From the NCBI RefSeq assembly GCF_024323335.1, contig NC_066583.1, forward strand, positions 270,277,416-270,341,415: a DNA stretch of 64,000 nucleotides. The letters run 5' to 3'. Source of the stretch: Lathyrus oleraceus. Its lineage: Eukaryota > Streptophyta > Magnoliopsida > Fabales > Fabaceae. The notes beneath the pieces are model-generated. The model saw only the letters and a list, made by a program, of their open reading frames with translations, was not told where the DNA came from and did not search any database. The position numbers were made by a program, and so were the translations under genes. This document shows positions 1-10,928 of the stretch, piece by piece (positions within the stretch are counted from its first letter, which is position 1; each line of letters starts with the position of its first letter).

Positions 1-575
1 ATTGCCATAACTCCCCAAGAATCCAAATCCCCAATTTCACTCTTACATAATCAAGCTGATTATCATCCAAACCTCTTGCAAATTTGTCAGCTAATTGCAT
101 TTCATGGTTTAGAGCTATGAATTTGTCTTCCACAAATTTTCTAATGGAGTGATGACAGAAATTAATGTGCTTGGTCCACCTATGCTGAATAGGATTTTTG
201 GACATAATTGTAGCATTCAGGTTGTCATAGTACAATGTCATGGCATCGTGTGTGACATTGTATGCAATCATCAGTAGTTTCAACCAACCCTGTTGAGAAC
301 AGCAACTTCCATCTGCTATATCTTCAGCATAAACACCATTTTCATCTTTCAAATGTGTAGGAGCAGGTGTCCTTTCTAACTCAATCTTCTCAACATTGCT
401 CTTGGCACTTTTGCTTTGAGATAGACACATAGGCCCTTCTATCTGCTTGACTTGTAGCCCAAGTCCAACAAAGCTCTTTCCAACTTTAGACTGCATATGA
501 CTAGTACCATGTTCACCCATCTGATCCAACCTCCTATCTATTTGAGCCATCACGAGCTTTTCTCCTTTGGAAGTG
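1..575 (-). pseudogene. SIRE/Maximus-like copia, 3' coding part (RT tail joined to RNase H)
   Basis: Read on the minus strand from 575 to 1, this stretch is open throughout. It encodes a short remnant of the reverse transcriptase tail (motifs GLQVKQ, LSQSKSAK, RTPAPTHLK). That joins directly to the C-terminal half of a copia RNase H domain (GSCCSQQGW, LYYDNL, SKNPIQH, TKHINFCHHSIR, QLADKFARGLD). The same ORF continues from 8569-8895 on the other side of the Tekay insertion. The integrase core, the RT palm with its YVDD box and the first half of RNase H are missing, so this is an internal deletion derivative that cannot replicate by itself. The 3' LTR must lie left of the window. The family call rests on recognised domain motifs; the exact lineage within copia is an inference. 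Confidence 0.85.
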
Positions 576-580
576 ATGTT
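576..580. repeat. Target-site duplication (left), Tekay element
   Basis: ATGTT directly precedes the 5' LTR at 581 and is repeated at 8569-8573 directly after the 3' LTR. A perfect 5-bp duplication is the expected integrase signature for a Ty3/gypsy insertion. Confidence 0.95.
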
Positions 581-709
581 TGTAACACCCCGATAAAAAT
601 AAGATAATTATTTAATTTAAGTTAATATTATATTTATTAATTTAATTAAATAATTGGAATTATTGGATTATTTATTATTATTATTATTGGAATAATAATT
701 ATTGGAAAG

Positions 710-716
710 TATATAA
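710..716 (+). promoter_or_regulatory. TATA-like box in Tekay 5' LTR
   Basis: TATATAA lies 130 bp into the LTR, followed about 50 bp later by a purine-rich tract. It is repeated unchanged at 6959-6965 in the 3' LTR. If used, U3 is only about 160 bp and most of the LTR is transcribed leader. This is a motif match only. Confidence 0.45.
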
Positions 717-1161
717 GTGGGAATTAAGAAAAGAGTTTCATTTTTGGTAAAGAGGGTTTTTACGTGAAAAGCAGAGAAGCGGCTGAAAAGTGGAGAAAGG
801 GCAAAGAGGAAGAGCAAGAGAGCAAAGGTTGGAGAAGAGAAGAGCTTGAAGCTAAAGGCTGCCGGATTAATTCAGGTAAGGGGGGTTTATCGTCGTTTAA
901 TGGGTATTATGGATTAACATGTAATGGGTAGTGATAAACCGTTGAATTGACCCTAATTGGGATGTTGAATGCTGAAAAATTGTGTTGGATAAGTTGTGTA
1001 AAAACCTGTAATTGAATCTGTAATTGGATGGGTAGCGATTTCCCGAACGTATAGCTTTTTACGGAATTGGAATCGGAGGTCCGGAAGTCCTCCAACGGCG
1101 GAAAATGCGGAGAATTCTGCATTCTGCTTCGTGTTAGCGCAGGAACAGCTTTCTGTCTTGC

Positions 1162-1341
1162 GTTAACCGGTTAACCCAGGGCGTTAACCGGTTAACACTG
1201 TTGTGAGTTGTGAAAATATTGCTGTTCTGTCTGCGTTAACCGGTTAACCCAGGGCGTTAACCGGTTAACACTGTTGTGATTGGCCAGGAAGCGTGTTCTG
1301 TCCTGCGTTAACCGGTTAACCCAGGGCGTTAACCGGTTAAC
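1162..1341. repeat. Array of six 14-bp palindromes in Tekay 5' LTR
   Basis: GTTAACCGGTTAAC, a perfect palindrome, occurs at 1162-1175, 1183-1196, 1235-1248, 1256-1269, 1307-1320 and 1328-1341. Copies form three pairs with 21-bp start-to-start spacing inside a 72/73-bp tandem unit. All six are unmutated. The core holds CGGTTA on both strands, which fits the plant MYB consensus CNGTTR, and GGTTAA, which resembles a GT-box. Binding is inference. Confidence 0.9.
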
Positions 1342-1414
1342 ACTGTGAGAAAAGTGAAAAATTGATAATGGAATCTTGTGTACGTTTTGGACTGGAATTG
1401 TATAATACTTAGTT

Positions 1415-1572
1415 TATGTCAAAGTTGATTATAAGTTGATTATGTTGAAAACATTGTTGTGTTGCTATTATTATCATGTTGTCGGACTTTTAAAGTCGTG
1501 TATGTCAAAGTTGATTATAAGTTGATTATGTTGAAAACATTGTTGTGTTGCTATTATTATCATGTTGTCGGA
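1415..1572 (+). repeat. 72-bp direct duplication in Tekay 5' LTR
   Basis: A 72-bp unit starting TATGTCAAAGTTGATTATAA and ending TTGTCGGA occurs at 1415-1486 and again at 1501-1572, separated by 14 bp. The copies look identical, and the arrangement is kept in the 3' LTR at +6249. The duplication therefore predates insertion. Confidence 0.9.
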
Positions 1573-2323
1573 ATTCATATGCATTAAGTCGGAGCTTTGC
1601 TCACACCACGTTGGCCTGGATTGGCAAATTTTAAGTTGAAAGTTGAGGGCTTATGCCTTGATGCCTCGTTAAATTGGCAAATTTTAAGTTGGGAGTTTTA
1701 CTCCGAATGGTACCACATGCATGACGAGTCGAGTCTCATTAGAGTCGCATTTTTGTTGGTTTGTTGTATGGATATTTAATTTAATTGAGAAGTGGTGTTT
1801 GTGTTGATAGTGAATATGAGTATGAATTGTGTTGATATTGAGTATGATGTTGGAGTTGATGTGTCGTTACCGAATGTGTGATGTGATTAGGGTGATTAAT
1901 GTGTTAAATTACTTAACATGACATGATACTTTATAATGCTTATTATATCGATTGAGGAACTCACCCTTACAACTATTTTTCAGGTAACGAGCAGTGATTG
2001 AGTAGAAGCTAGTGCTTGGAGTCTAGTGTAGTCTCCTTAGTGGGTCATGCTCTGATAGATGTAACATCGGGACGGGATGTTTTAATGGTTTTATTGTTGG
2101 TTGTCGAACCTTTTTACCTGTAATATGTTATATGTTTTGAATGGTTGGTTTGATCTTTATCCGCTGCGAATTATGCAAAAATGTTATTTTGATTAAATAA
2201 AGAGCATGACAGTTATTATGGTGTGAAGTAATTGTGTGACACCCTTGATTGCATATTTACTCTGATTGATATGTTGTTATTTTAATTATATATTCGGGGT
2301 ATTTTAGAAGGGTGTTACATTAG

Positions 2324-2336
2324 TGGTATCAGAGCC
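2324..2336 (+). other. Primer binding site (initiator tRNA-Met), Tekay
   Basis: TGGTATCAGAGCC begins 5 bases after the LTR end and matches the complement of the plant initiator tRNA-Met 3' end. It primes minus-strand synthesis. Confidence 0.92.
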
Positions 2337-2434
2337 TGGTTGGTCTGTCCGGCCAGTTGTCGTGTCGTTACTGTCTAACAATTATGTATTGTTACTAAGC
2401 TAACTTTTAAGTTGTGTTGTGGTGATAAGTTGAA

Positions 2435-5400
2435 ATGGCTGGAAGGAATGACGCTGCAATGGCTGCCGCAATGCAAGCGATGGCACAAGCTGTGCAGAAC
2501 TTGCCAAATGCTGGTGGAGATGCTGGATCACGTAGCTTGGCGACTTTTCAAAGAGAGAATCCGCCGGTGTTTAAAGGGAAGCATGATCCAGATGCAGCCT
2601 TGGGATGGTTGAAGGAGATTGAGAGAATCTTCCGTGTTATGGATTGCACTCCAGCTCAGAAGGTTCGGTATGGTACTCACATGCTAGCAGTCGAAGCTGA
2701 TGACTGGTGGCTAGAGACTCACGAGAGGTTGACCGTGGCAGGTGAAGTCATTACTTGGGATGTATTCCGTAAGGAATTCCTGAGAAAGTATTATCCGGAA
2801 GATGTCTGTGGTAAGAAAGAGATTGAGTTCCTTGAGCTGAAGCAAGGAAACATGTCTGTCACTAATTATGCTGCAAAATTTGTGGAGTTGTCCAAATTTT
2901 ATCCTCATTACACTGGTGCTGGTGCTGAATTTTCAAAGTGCATCAAGTTTGAAAACGGACTGCGCTCTGAAATTAAGAAGGCTGTTGGGTATCAGAAGAT
3001 ACACATTTTTACTGAATTGGTTGATAGCTGCAGGATATTTGAAGAAGACAATAATGCTCATTACAAGGTTGTCAGTGATCGCAGAGGCAAGCAACATCAA
3101 AACCGTGGCAAGCCGTATGATGCTCCAGCTGGAAAAGGGAAGCAAAGAGCTGCTCCGGCTCAGAGGACTAGTAGGGGAGGTGCTCCTGCTGGTATAGTTT
3201 GCTTCAAATGTGGTCAGGCTGGTCATAAGAGTAATGTATGCACTGCTGAAGTAAAGAGGTGTTTTCGCTGTGGTAAGACTGGCCATGCAATAGCTGATTG
3301 CAAGCACAAGGAAATGATTTGTTTTAATTGTGGCGAAGAAGGGCATATTGGAAGTCAGTGTCGGAAGCCAAAGAAATCTCAAACTGGAAAGGTGTTCGCA
3401 TTGACCGGAACTCAAACCTCCAGTGAGGACAGACTTATCCGAGGTACATGTTTCATAAATGGTACTCCTTTAATTACTATTATTGATACCGGTGCTACAC
3501 ACTGTTTTATTTCTGCTAACTGTGCTCGAAGACTGGGTTTAAAATTGTCCGCTTTGGATGGTGAATTGAGTGTTGAGACCCCAGCTAAGGGATCAATAAC
3601 TACTTCTTTGGTATGTTTAAAATGTCCTTTGTCGATCTTCGATAAAGATTTCTATGTTGATTTAGTATGTTTGCAGTTGGATGGGATGGATGTAATTCTT
3701 GGTATGAACTGGTTAGAGTATAATTATGTTCATATAGATTGTCATCGTAAGTCGGTGAGGTTTTCCACTCCTGAAGAGGAAGGAGTTGACTTATTACCTT
3801 TCAGAGAATTGCGAAAATTGATGAAAGAGGGAGCTCAGATGTTTTCTTTGATGGCGACGTTGTCGGTTGAGAGTAAAGCTAAGATAGAGGAACTGTTAGT
3901 GGTGAAAGAATTTCCTGAAGTTTTTCCTGATGAAATTCCTAGTGTGCCGCCAGAGAGGGAAGTTAAATTTACTATTGATCTGGTGCCTGGTACTAGGCCT
4001 GTTTCGATGGCACCGTATAGAATGTCGGCATCTGAATTGTATGAATTAAAGAAGCAATTGGAAGACTTACTTGAGAAGAAGTTTATAAGACCAAGTGTGT
4101 CACCGTGGGGAGCTCCAGTGTTGCTAGTAAAGAAGAAAGATGGTAGCATGAGGCTTTGTATCGATTATAGACAATTGAATAAAGTAACGATCAAGAATAA
4201 GTATCCACTACCGAGAATAGATGATTTGATGGATCAATTAGTGGGTGCTTGTGTGTTCAGTAAAATTGATTTGAGATCGGGCTATCATCAGATCAAAGTG
4301 AAAGATGAAGACATCCAGAAGACAGCGTTCAGAACTCGGTACGGACACTATGAGTATTCTGTGATGCCTTTCGGTGTGACTAATGCGCCGGGAGTATTTA
4401 TGGAATACATGAATCGTATTTTCCATACTTATCTGGATCATTTTGTGGTAGTATTTATTGATGATATTTTGATTTACTCTAAGTCCGAAGAAGAGCACAA
4501 GGAACATTTAAGATTAGTGTTGGAGGTTTTGAAAGATAAGAAATTGTATGCGAAGTTGTCCAAGTGTGAGTTTTGGTTAAGAGAAGTCAGTTTTCTCGGC
4601 CATGTAATTTCAGGAAAAGGTATTGTTGTAGATCCTTCCAAGGTAGAAGCTGTATTGCAATGGGAGACTCCTAAGTCGGTTACCGAGATTAGAAGCTTTT
4701 TGGGATTAGCTGGATATTATAGAAGGTTTATTGAAGGATTTTCTAAGTTAGCACTTCCGTTAACTAAATTAACTTGTAAAGGTAAAGATTTTGTGTGGGA
4801 TGTTCAGTGCGAAGAGAGTTTTAATGAATTAAAAAGGAGATTGACGTCGGCGTCGGTTTTGACTTTGCCAAATCCGGAGGAACCGTTTATAATTTACTGT
4901 GATGCTTCATTGATGGGCTTGGGAGGTGTGCTCATGCAGAATAATAAAGTAATTGCTTATGCGTCGCGACAGTTAAGAATTCATGAAAAGAACTATCCTA
5001 CGCATGATCTTGAACTTGCTGCTGTGGTGTTTGTGCTAAAAATCTGGAGGCATTACCTTTATGGTTCCAGATTTGAAGTTTTCAGCGATCATAAAAGTTT
5101 AAAGTATCTATTTGATCAGAAAGAGCTGAACATGAGACAACGTAGGTGGTTAGAATTGCTTAAGGATTATGATTTCGGTTTGAATTATCATCCAGGAAAA
5201 GCAAATGTTGTGGCCGATGCTTTAAGTAGAAAGACCTTGCATGTGTCAGCAATGATGATTAAGGAGTTGGAATTAATTGAGCAATTTCGTGATATGAGTT
5301 TGGTTTGCGAAGTAACACCGCAGAGTGTAATGCTAGGAATGCTAAAGATTAATAATGATTTTATGGATAGTATCCGAGAGGCACAGAAATTGGATGTGAA

Positions 5401-6787
5401 ATTAGTAGATATCCTTAATCGTTGTGGTCAATCAGAGAAGAGTGACTTTAAGATTGATGCGAGAGGTGTGCTGAAATTAGGGGAAAGAATTTGCATTCCT
5501 GATGACGCAATTTTGAAAAGAAGCATTCTAGAAGAGGGTCATAGAAGCAGTTTGAGTATTCATCCAGGAGCTACTAAAATGTATCAGGATTTAAAGAAAA
5601 TATTTTGGTGGCCCGGAATGAAAGAAGATGTGGCTCGTTTTGTGTATGCGTGCTTAACTTGTCAGAAGTCGAAGATTGAGCATCAGAAGCCTGCTGGGTT
5701 GATGCAACCGTTGGAAATTCCAGAATGGAAATGGGATAGCATTTCTATGGACTTTGTAACGGGGCTGCCTGCTACTTTAAGAGGGCATGATTCGATTTGG
5801 GTGATCGTTGATAGGCTCACGAAGTCGGCTCACTTCATACCTATTAACATCACTTACCCAATTGCGAAGTTGGCAGAGATTTACATCCGAGTAATTGTAA
5901 AGTTGCATGGTGTTCCTCTGTGTATTGTGTCGGACAGAGATCTGAGGTTTACATCGGGATTTTGGAAAAGTCTGCAAGATTCGTTGGGCTCTAAGTTGAG
6001 GTTGAGTTCGGCATATCATCCTCAAACTGATGGCCAAACTGAGAGAACTATTCAGTCATTGGAGGATTTACTAAGAGCTTGTGTTCTTGAACAAGGAGGT
6101 TCGTGGGACACTTATCTTCCATTGATCGAGTTCACATATAATAATAGTTACCATTCTAGTATCAGAATGGCGCCTTTTGAAGCATTGTATGGTCGTAGAT
6201 GTAGAACTCCGTTATGTTGGCACGAATCTGGTGAGGGTGTAGTACTTGGACGAGAGTTAGTTCGAGAAACTACCGAGAAAGTGAAGTTTATCCGAGAGAA
6301 GATGAAAGCTTCTCAGAGTAGGCAGAAGAGTTACCATGACAAGCGGAAGAAGGATTTAGAATTTCAAGCTGGTGACCATGTGTTTTTGAGAGTCACGCCT
6401 GTGACAGGTGTTGGGAGGGCTTTGAAGTCTAAAAAGCTCACTCCTCGCTTCATTGGTCCGTATCAAATCTTAGAACGGGTTGGAAAAGTTGCTTATCGGA
6501 TGGCATTACCACCTAATCTTTCGAATTTGCATGATGTATTCCATGTGTTGCAGCTTCGGAAGTATGTCTCAGATCCGTCTCATGTGGTTAGTATGGATGA
6601 TGTGCAAGTGCGGGATAATTTAACAATGGAGACAAAGCCTGTACGAGTTGAAGATCGTGAAACAAAGACTCTTCGAGGAAAGGAGATTGTGTTGGTTAAA
6701 GTCGTTTGGTTGGGAGCTGCGGGCGAAAGCATGACATGGGAACTTGAGAGTCAAATGAAGGAGTCTTATCCGGAGTTATTCGCTTGA
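2435..6787 (+). CDS. Tekay Gag-Pol polyprotein, intact, 1450 aa
   Basis: A single uninterrupted reading frame starts at the first good ATG about 100 bp after the primer binding site. Gag (about residues 1-250) carries the usual capsid-like region. Three CCHC zinc knuckles follow at about 256, 276 and 296 ([14 protein letters not shown] and relatives). The aspartic protease has DTG at 351-353. Reverse transcriptase has the FIDD form of the YxDD box at 674-677 (bases 4454-4465). RNase H has its first Asp near 823 (YCDAS). Integrase has the zinc-binding HHCC domain from about 1036 and catalytic Asp1106, Asp1167 and Glu1203, with the exact D-35-E spacing. A GPY-type module ([20 protein letters not shown]) and a C-terminal chromodomain-like region (about 1395-1450) complete it. 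Every key catalytic residue I can check is present. Gag and Pol are fused without a frameshift, as in plant chromoviruses. Confidence 0.95.
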   Translation: MAGRNDAAMAAAMQAMAQAVQNLPNAGGDAGSRSLATFQRENPPVFKGKHDPDAALGWLKEIERIFRVMDCTPAQKVRYGTHMLAVEADDWWLETHERLTVAGEVITWDVFRKEFLRKYYPEDVCGKKEIEFLELKQGNMSVTNYAAKFVELSKFYPHYTGAGAEFSKCIKFENGLRSEIKKAVGYQKIHIFTELVDSCRIFEEDNNAHYKVVSDRRGKQHQNRGKPYDAPAGKGKQRAAPAQRTSRGGAPAGIVCFKCGQAGHKSNVCTAEVKRCFRCGKTGHAIADCKHKEMICFNCGEEGHIGSQCRKPKKSQTGKVFALTGTQTSSEDRLIRGTCFINGTPLITIIDTGATHCFISANCARRLGLKLSALDGELSVETPAKGSITTSLVCLKCPLSIFDKDFYVDLVCLQLDGMDVILGMNWLEYNYVHIDCHRKSVRFSTPEEEGVDLLPFRELRKLMKEGAQMFSLMATLSVESKAKIEELLVVKEFPEVFPDEIPSVPPEREVKFTIDLVPGTRPVSMAPYRMSASELYELKKQLEDLLEKKFIRPSVSPWGAPVLLVKKKDGSMRLCIDYRQLNKVTIKNKYPLPRIDDLMDQLVGACVFSKIDLRSGYHQIKVKDEDIQKTAFRTRYGHYEYSVMPFGVTNAPGVFMEYMNRIFHTYLDHFVVVFIDDILIYSKSEEEHKEHLRLVLEVLKDKKLYAKLSKCEFWLREVSFLGHVISGKGIVVDPSKVEAVLQWETPKSVTEIRSFLGLAGYYRRFIEGFSKLALPLTKLTCKGKDFVWDVQCEESFNELKRRLTSASVLTLPNPEEPFIIYCDASLMGLGGVLMQNNKVIAYASRQLRIHEKNYPTHDLELAAVVFVLKIWRHYLYGSRFEVFSDHKSLKYLFDQKELNMRQRRWLELLKDYDFGLNYHPGKANVVADALSRKTLHVSAMMIKELELIEQFRDMSLVCEVTPQSVMLGMLKINNDFMDSIREAQKLDVKLVDILNRCGQSEKSDFKIDARGVLKLGERICIPDDAILKRSILEEGHRSSLSIHPGATKMYQDLKKIFWWPGMKEDVARFVYACLTCQKSKIEHQKPAGLMQPLEIPEWKWDSISMDFVTGLPATLRGHDSIWVIVDRLTKSAHFIPINITYPIAKLAEIYIRVIVKLHGVPLCIVSDRDLRFTSGFWKSLQDSLGSKLRLSSAYHPQTDGQTERTIQSLEDLLRACVLEQGGSWDTYLPLIEFTYNNSYHSSIRMAPFEALYGRRCRTPLCWHESGEGVVLGRELVRETTEKVKFIREKMKASQSRQKSYHDKRKKDLEFQAGDHVFLRVTPVTGVGRALKSKKLTPRFIGPYQILERVGKVAYRMALPPNLSNLHDVFHVLQLRKYVSDPSHVVSMDDVQVRDNLTMETKPVRVEDRETKTLRGKEIVLVKVVWLGAAGESMTWELESQMKESYPELFA

Positions 6788-6817
6788 GGTATGTTTTCGA
6801 GGACGAAAACTCTTTTA

Positions 6818-6829
6818 GTGGGGGAGAGT
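6818..6829 (+). other. Polypurine tract, Tekay
   Basis: GTGGGGGAGAGT abuts the 3' LTR start at 6830, the expected place for the plus-strand primer. It lies 30 bases after the polyprotein stop codon. Confidence 0.85.
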
Positions 6830-8568
6830 TGTAACACCCCGATAAAAATAAGATAATTATTTAATTTAAGTTAATATTATATTTATTAATTTAATTAAAT
6901 AATTGGAATTATTGGATTATTTATTATTATTATTATTGGAATAATAATTATTGGAAAGTATATAAGTGGGAATTAAGAAAAGAGTTTCATTTTTGGTAAA
7001 GAGGGTTTTTACGTGAAAAGCAGAGAAGCGGCTGAAAAGTGGAGAAAGGGCAAAGAGGAAGAGCAAGAGAGCAAAGGTTGGAGAAGAGAAGAGCTTGAAG
7101 CTAAAGGCTGCCGGATTAATTCAGGTAAGGGGGGTTTATCGTCGTTTAATGGGTATTATGGATTAACATGTAATGGGTAGTGATAAACCGTTGAATTGAC
7201 CCTAATTGGGATGTTGAATGCTGAAAAATTGTGTTGGATAAGTTGTGTAAAAACCTGTAATTGAATCTGTAATTGGATGGGTAGCGATTTCCCGAACGTA
7301 TAGCTTTTTACGGAATTGGAATCGGAGGTCCGGAAGTCCTCCAACGGCGGAAAATGCGGAGAATTCTGCATTCTGCTTCGTGTTAGCACAGGAACAGCTT
7401 TCTGTCTTGCGTTAACCGGTTAACCCAGGGCGTTAACCGGTTAACACTGTTGTGAGTTGTGAAAATATTGCTGTTCTGTCTGCGTTAACCGGTTAACCCA
7501 GGGCGTTAACCGGTTAACACTGTTGTGATTGGCCAGGAAGCGTGTTCTGTCCTGCGTTAACCGGTTAACCCAGGGCGTTAACCGGTTAACACTGTGAGAA
7601 AAGTGAAAAATTGATAATGGAATCTTGTGTACGTTTTGGACTGGAATTGTATAATACTTAGTTTATGTCAAAGTTGATTATAAGTTGATTATGTTGAAAA
7701 CATTGTTGTGTTGCTATTATTATCATGTTGTCGGACTTTTAAAGTCGTGTATGTCAAAGTTGATTATAAGTTGATTATGTTGAAAACATTGTTGTGTTGC
7801 TATTATTATCATGTTGTCGGAATTCATATGCATTAAGTCGGAGCTTTGCTCACACCACGTTGGCCTGGATTGGCAAATTTTAAGTTGAAAGTTGAGGGCT
7901 TATGCCTTGATGCCTCGTTAAATTGGCAAATTTTAAGTTGGGAGTTTTACTCCGAATCGTACCACATGCATGACGAGTCGAGTCTCATTAGAGTCGCATT
8001 TTTGTTGGTTTGTTGTATGGATATTTAATTTAATTGAGAAGTGGTGTTTGTGTTGATAGTGAATATGAGTATGAATTGTGTTGATATTGAGTATGATGTT
8101 GGAGTTGATGAATCGTTACCGAATGTGTGATGTGATTAGGGTGATTAATGTGTTAAATTACTTAACATGACATGATACTTTATAATGCTTATTATATCGA
8201 TTGAGGAACTCACCCTTACAACTATTTTTCAGGTAACGAGCAGTGATTGAGTAGAAGCTAGTGCTTGGAGTCTAGTGTAGTCTCCTTAGTGGGTCATGCT
8301 CTGATAGATGTAACATCGGGACGAGATGTTTTAATGGTTTTATTGTTGGTTGTCGAACCTTTTTACCTGTAATATGTTATATGTTTTGAATGGTTGGTTT
8401 GATCTTTATCTGCTGCGAATTATGCAAAAATGTTATTTTGATTAAATAAAGAGCATGACAGTTATTATGGTGTGAAGTAATTGTGTGACACCCTTGATTG
8501 CATATTTACTCTGATTGATATGTTGTTATTTTAATTATATATTCGAGGTATTTTAGAAGGGTGTTACA
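6830..8568 (+). repeat. 3' LTR of Tekay element
   Basis: Same 1739-bp length as the 5' LTR with no indels and about 7 substitutions. It carries the same six palindromes (starts 7411, 7432, 7484, 7505, 7556, 7577) and the same 72-bp duplication. The near-identity indicates a recent insertion. Confidence 0.95.
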
Positions 8569-8573
8569 ATGTT
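8569..8573. repeat. Target-site duplication (right), Tekay element
   Basis: ATGTT follows the 3' LTR directly and matches 576-580. Removing the element and one copy puts the copia reading frame back in register. Confidence 0.95.
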
Positions 8574-10861
8574 AAGTCTGAGCTTTTGGTGTGACATCCT
8601 TGTCTGATATTTCGCACAGACTTGTCTTTCACCACTCTTGAGAGTTCCTCTAGCAGATATACTCATCTTCATCCCTCTGACATAGGTACATTTTGAGGAA
8701 TAATCAATTTGAGAGTTCCATATGTAACAATTGTCCTTGGTCCTGATTCCTTTCATAATCACTTCACTGTCTTTGTTAGTAATCAGACATTCAATTTTGG
8801 TGAAGTTAACACTCAGACCTTGATCACATATTTGACTGATGCTTATTAGAGTTGCAGTCAAGCCCTTAACCAGTAGGACTTTGTCAAGTTTAGGCACTCA
8901 AGGACAATCAAGTTTGCCTTTCCCCTTGATTTCACCCTTTGCTCTATCACCAAAGGTTACATAGCTTATGGCATGAGGATGAAGACCAGTTATCAGGTCT
9001 TTGTTTCCAGTCATGTGTCTGGAACATCCACTATCAAAATACCACTCTTCTTTGGCTGAGACTCTGAGGGGAATGTCAGCTATTAGACTTGTAACATTAG
9101 TCTTAGGAACCCATTGCTTCTTGTTGACAAGCCTGTGCTGTTTGGGTATGGGTTGATAGTGAGTCTGATGATGAACAGTGCTAGGATAACCATATAGCTT
9201 ATAGCAGAAGGGCTTCAGGTGACCAAATTTCCCACAGTAATGACATCTCCATCTTTGGTATTTCCCTTTCTGTTGTCTTCTCTTCTGATGTTGTGACATA
9301 TGATGTGACATCACAGGTTTGCTTTTACTATGGCAGCATTTAGGTTTGGCTTGAGGCTTGCAACCAGTGTAACTGCACTCAGGCTTAGATTCATTATACC
9401 CAATGCCAGATTTGTCTTCTATTATTTGTCCAGTTTGGAGAATCTTGTCTAGGGAGTCAGATCCATTGTTTAACATTCTTACATACTTGGTCATCTCTTC
9501 TAGTTTAGAATTCAAGAACATAACTTCAGTTTTTAACTTGGAGATGGTTTCCACATGGTCTGCCTTCTCATTTTCCAACGGTACTATCTTCTGGCTTTCA
9601 ACTTGTTGACTTTCATCTAGCTTGGCATTTAGAACCACTGCTTCTGTTTTTAATTTGGAGACGGTTTCCAAGTGTTCTACCTTCTCATCCTCAAGTTGAG
9701 TTATTTCCTTCTTATGGCTTTCAACCTGTTTACACAACTCTACACTTTTGTGACATGGCTTTCTGTAGGTAGTGGCCAACTCTTCAAAGGTTACTTCATC
9801 ATCACTTGAGTCTTCATCAGAACCCCATCTTTCATTATGGAAGTTACCAGATTTGTAGATTCTTCTGTTTCACTCTCATCAGACCAAGTGGCAGCAAGAC
9901 TCATCTTCTGCTTCTTGAGGTAGGTTCCACATTCAGTTCTAATGTGTCCATACCCATCACATTCATAGCACTGCACTTCTTTTCCTTCTTTGGGCTTATC
10001 ATCTGACCTTGCTCTTCTTCCAACATTGTTGGATTTACTAATGTCAGATGAGATGTTCTTGACATTAGCCTTGGATCTTACATCCATCTTTTTCAATAGT
10101 CTATTGAACTGTCTTCCCAGCATTGCTACTTCATTGACCAAATCTTCATCAACATCCTGACTATTTTCCTCTTCTGTGTTGGACATGAAGGCCATGCTTT
10201 TGGTTTTCTTTTCAGAACCATCATTCAATCCCATCTCAAATGTTTGGAAGGAACCAATTAGCTCATCAACTCTCATGTTGGAGATGTCTTGAGACTCTTC
10301 TATGGCAGTCACCTTCATAGCAAATCTCTTAGGGAGTGACCTGAGTATTTTTCTTACCAATTTTTCATCTGACATCTTCTCTCCCAGGGCTCTTGAGGAA
10401 TTAGCAATTTCAAGGATACTCATATGAAATTCATGAATATTTTCATCTTCTTTCATCCTTAAATTTTCAAACTTGGAGGTGAGCAGCTGTAGTCTAGACA
10501 TCTTTACTCTAGAGGTGCCTTCATGAGTGGTCTTGAGAATGCCCCAAGCATCTTTAGCCACTTCACAGTTGTTTACCAACCTGAAAATATTCTTGTCTAC
10601 TCCATTGAATATTTCATTTAATGCTTTAGAATTTCCAAGGGCTAGATCATCCTCCTCCTTGGACCATTGTTCTTCAGGTTTCTTATCAGATGTGGCTTCT
10701 CCTTCTTTAGTAATTACAGGATGTACCCAGCCTGTTAACACAGCCTTCCAAGCCTTGTTATCAAGAGATTTTAGGAAAGCTACCATTCGAGGTTTCCAAT
10801 AGTCATAGTTAGATCCATCCAAAATTGCTGGCCTGTGAACAGATCCTCCATCTCTCTCCAT
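8569..10861 (-). pseudogene. SIRE/Maximus-like copia gag, protease and integrase start
   Basis: The minus-strand start codon is at 10859-10861. The first block (down to 9791) encodes a copia Gag: N-terminal PAILDGSNYDYWKPRM, then the retrotransposon gag region with LRSLPKRFAMKVTAIEE. It ends in a CCHC-like knuckle (CYECDGYGHIRTEC). A frameshift near 9838 moves the frame to 9779-8898. That block encodes a Lys/Glu-rich coiled-coil-like stretch with internal repeats, a second knuckle (CHYCGKFGHLKPFC) and the copia protease (EWYFDSGCSRHMTG, DSG active site). A TGA at 8898-8900 interrupts it. The next block (8895-8569) holds the protease end and a degenerate start of the GAG-pre-integrase region, then runs into the Tekay insertion. 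Integrase core and most of RT are absent. Confidence 0.88.
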
Positions 10862-10914
10862 TGTACCAGAAAGTATTGTCCCTAGATCTCACCCAGAACC
10901 AGAGCAGGATGCCT
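10862..10914 (-). other. Copia 5' leader
   Basis: A short untranslated leader of about 50 bp lies between the primer binding site and the gag start. I see nothing else in it. Confidence 0.7.
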
Positions 10915-10926
10915 GCTCTGATACCA
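10915..10926 (-). other. Primer binding site (initiator tRNA-Met), copia
   Basis: On the minus strand this reads TGGTATCAGAGC, two bases after the LTR end. It matches the initiator tRNA-Met complement used by most plant copia elements. Confidence 0.9.
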
Positions 10927-10928
10927 AT

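Larger units (their letters stand above)
581..2319 (+). repeat. 5' LTR of Tekay element
   Basis: The LTR runs from TGTAACACC to GGTGTTACA, so its ends form a short inverted repeat. It holds a TATA-like TATATAA at 710-716, followed by a purine-rich leader-like stretch (about 760-860). It also has a CAG/GTAAGG donor-like site at 873-880, three 72-bp-spaced pairs of the palindrome GTTAACCGGTTAAC (1162-1341), and a 72-bp direct duplication (1415-1486 and 1501-1572). Differences from the 3' LTR, by eye, are at about 1139, 1709, 1862, 1863, 2075, 2171 and 2297. Confidence 0.95.
581..8568 (+). mobile_element. Complete Tekay/Del-type Ty3/gypsy chromovirus, 7988 bp
   Basis: This is a structurally complete LTR retrotransposon. 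It has identical-length LTRs (581-2319 and 6830-8568), a primer binding site matching initiator tRNA-Met, one long Gag-Pol ORF, a polypurine tract and perfect 5-bp target duplications. The domain order gag, zinc knuckles, protease, RT, RNase H, integrase, chromodomain places it in the chromoviruses. RT sequence style and LTR size suggest the Tekay/Del clade (inference). It interrupts a minus-strand copia in sense-antisense orientation. With 7 differences between LTRs and an intact ORF it is the youngest insertion seen here and could be autonomous. Confidence 0.95.

Noticed and set aside
220..265. GATGTCATGACATC-like string (TGTCATGGCATCGTGTGTGACATT) near the copia RNase H as another LTR palindrome
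   Set aside because: It lies in coding sequence for the RNase H domain and is imperfect; resemblance to the LTR motif is likely chance.
670..712. TTATTA-rich stretch as a microsatellite locus
   Set aside because: Short, shared by both Tekay LTRs without length change, so it is part of the LTR.
907..1122. 71-aa ORF inside the Tekay 5' LTR (and a 77-aa twin in the 3' LTR)
   Set aside because: LTR sequence repeated at both ends; antisense to the element, no domain, explained by LTR duplication.
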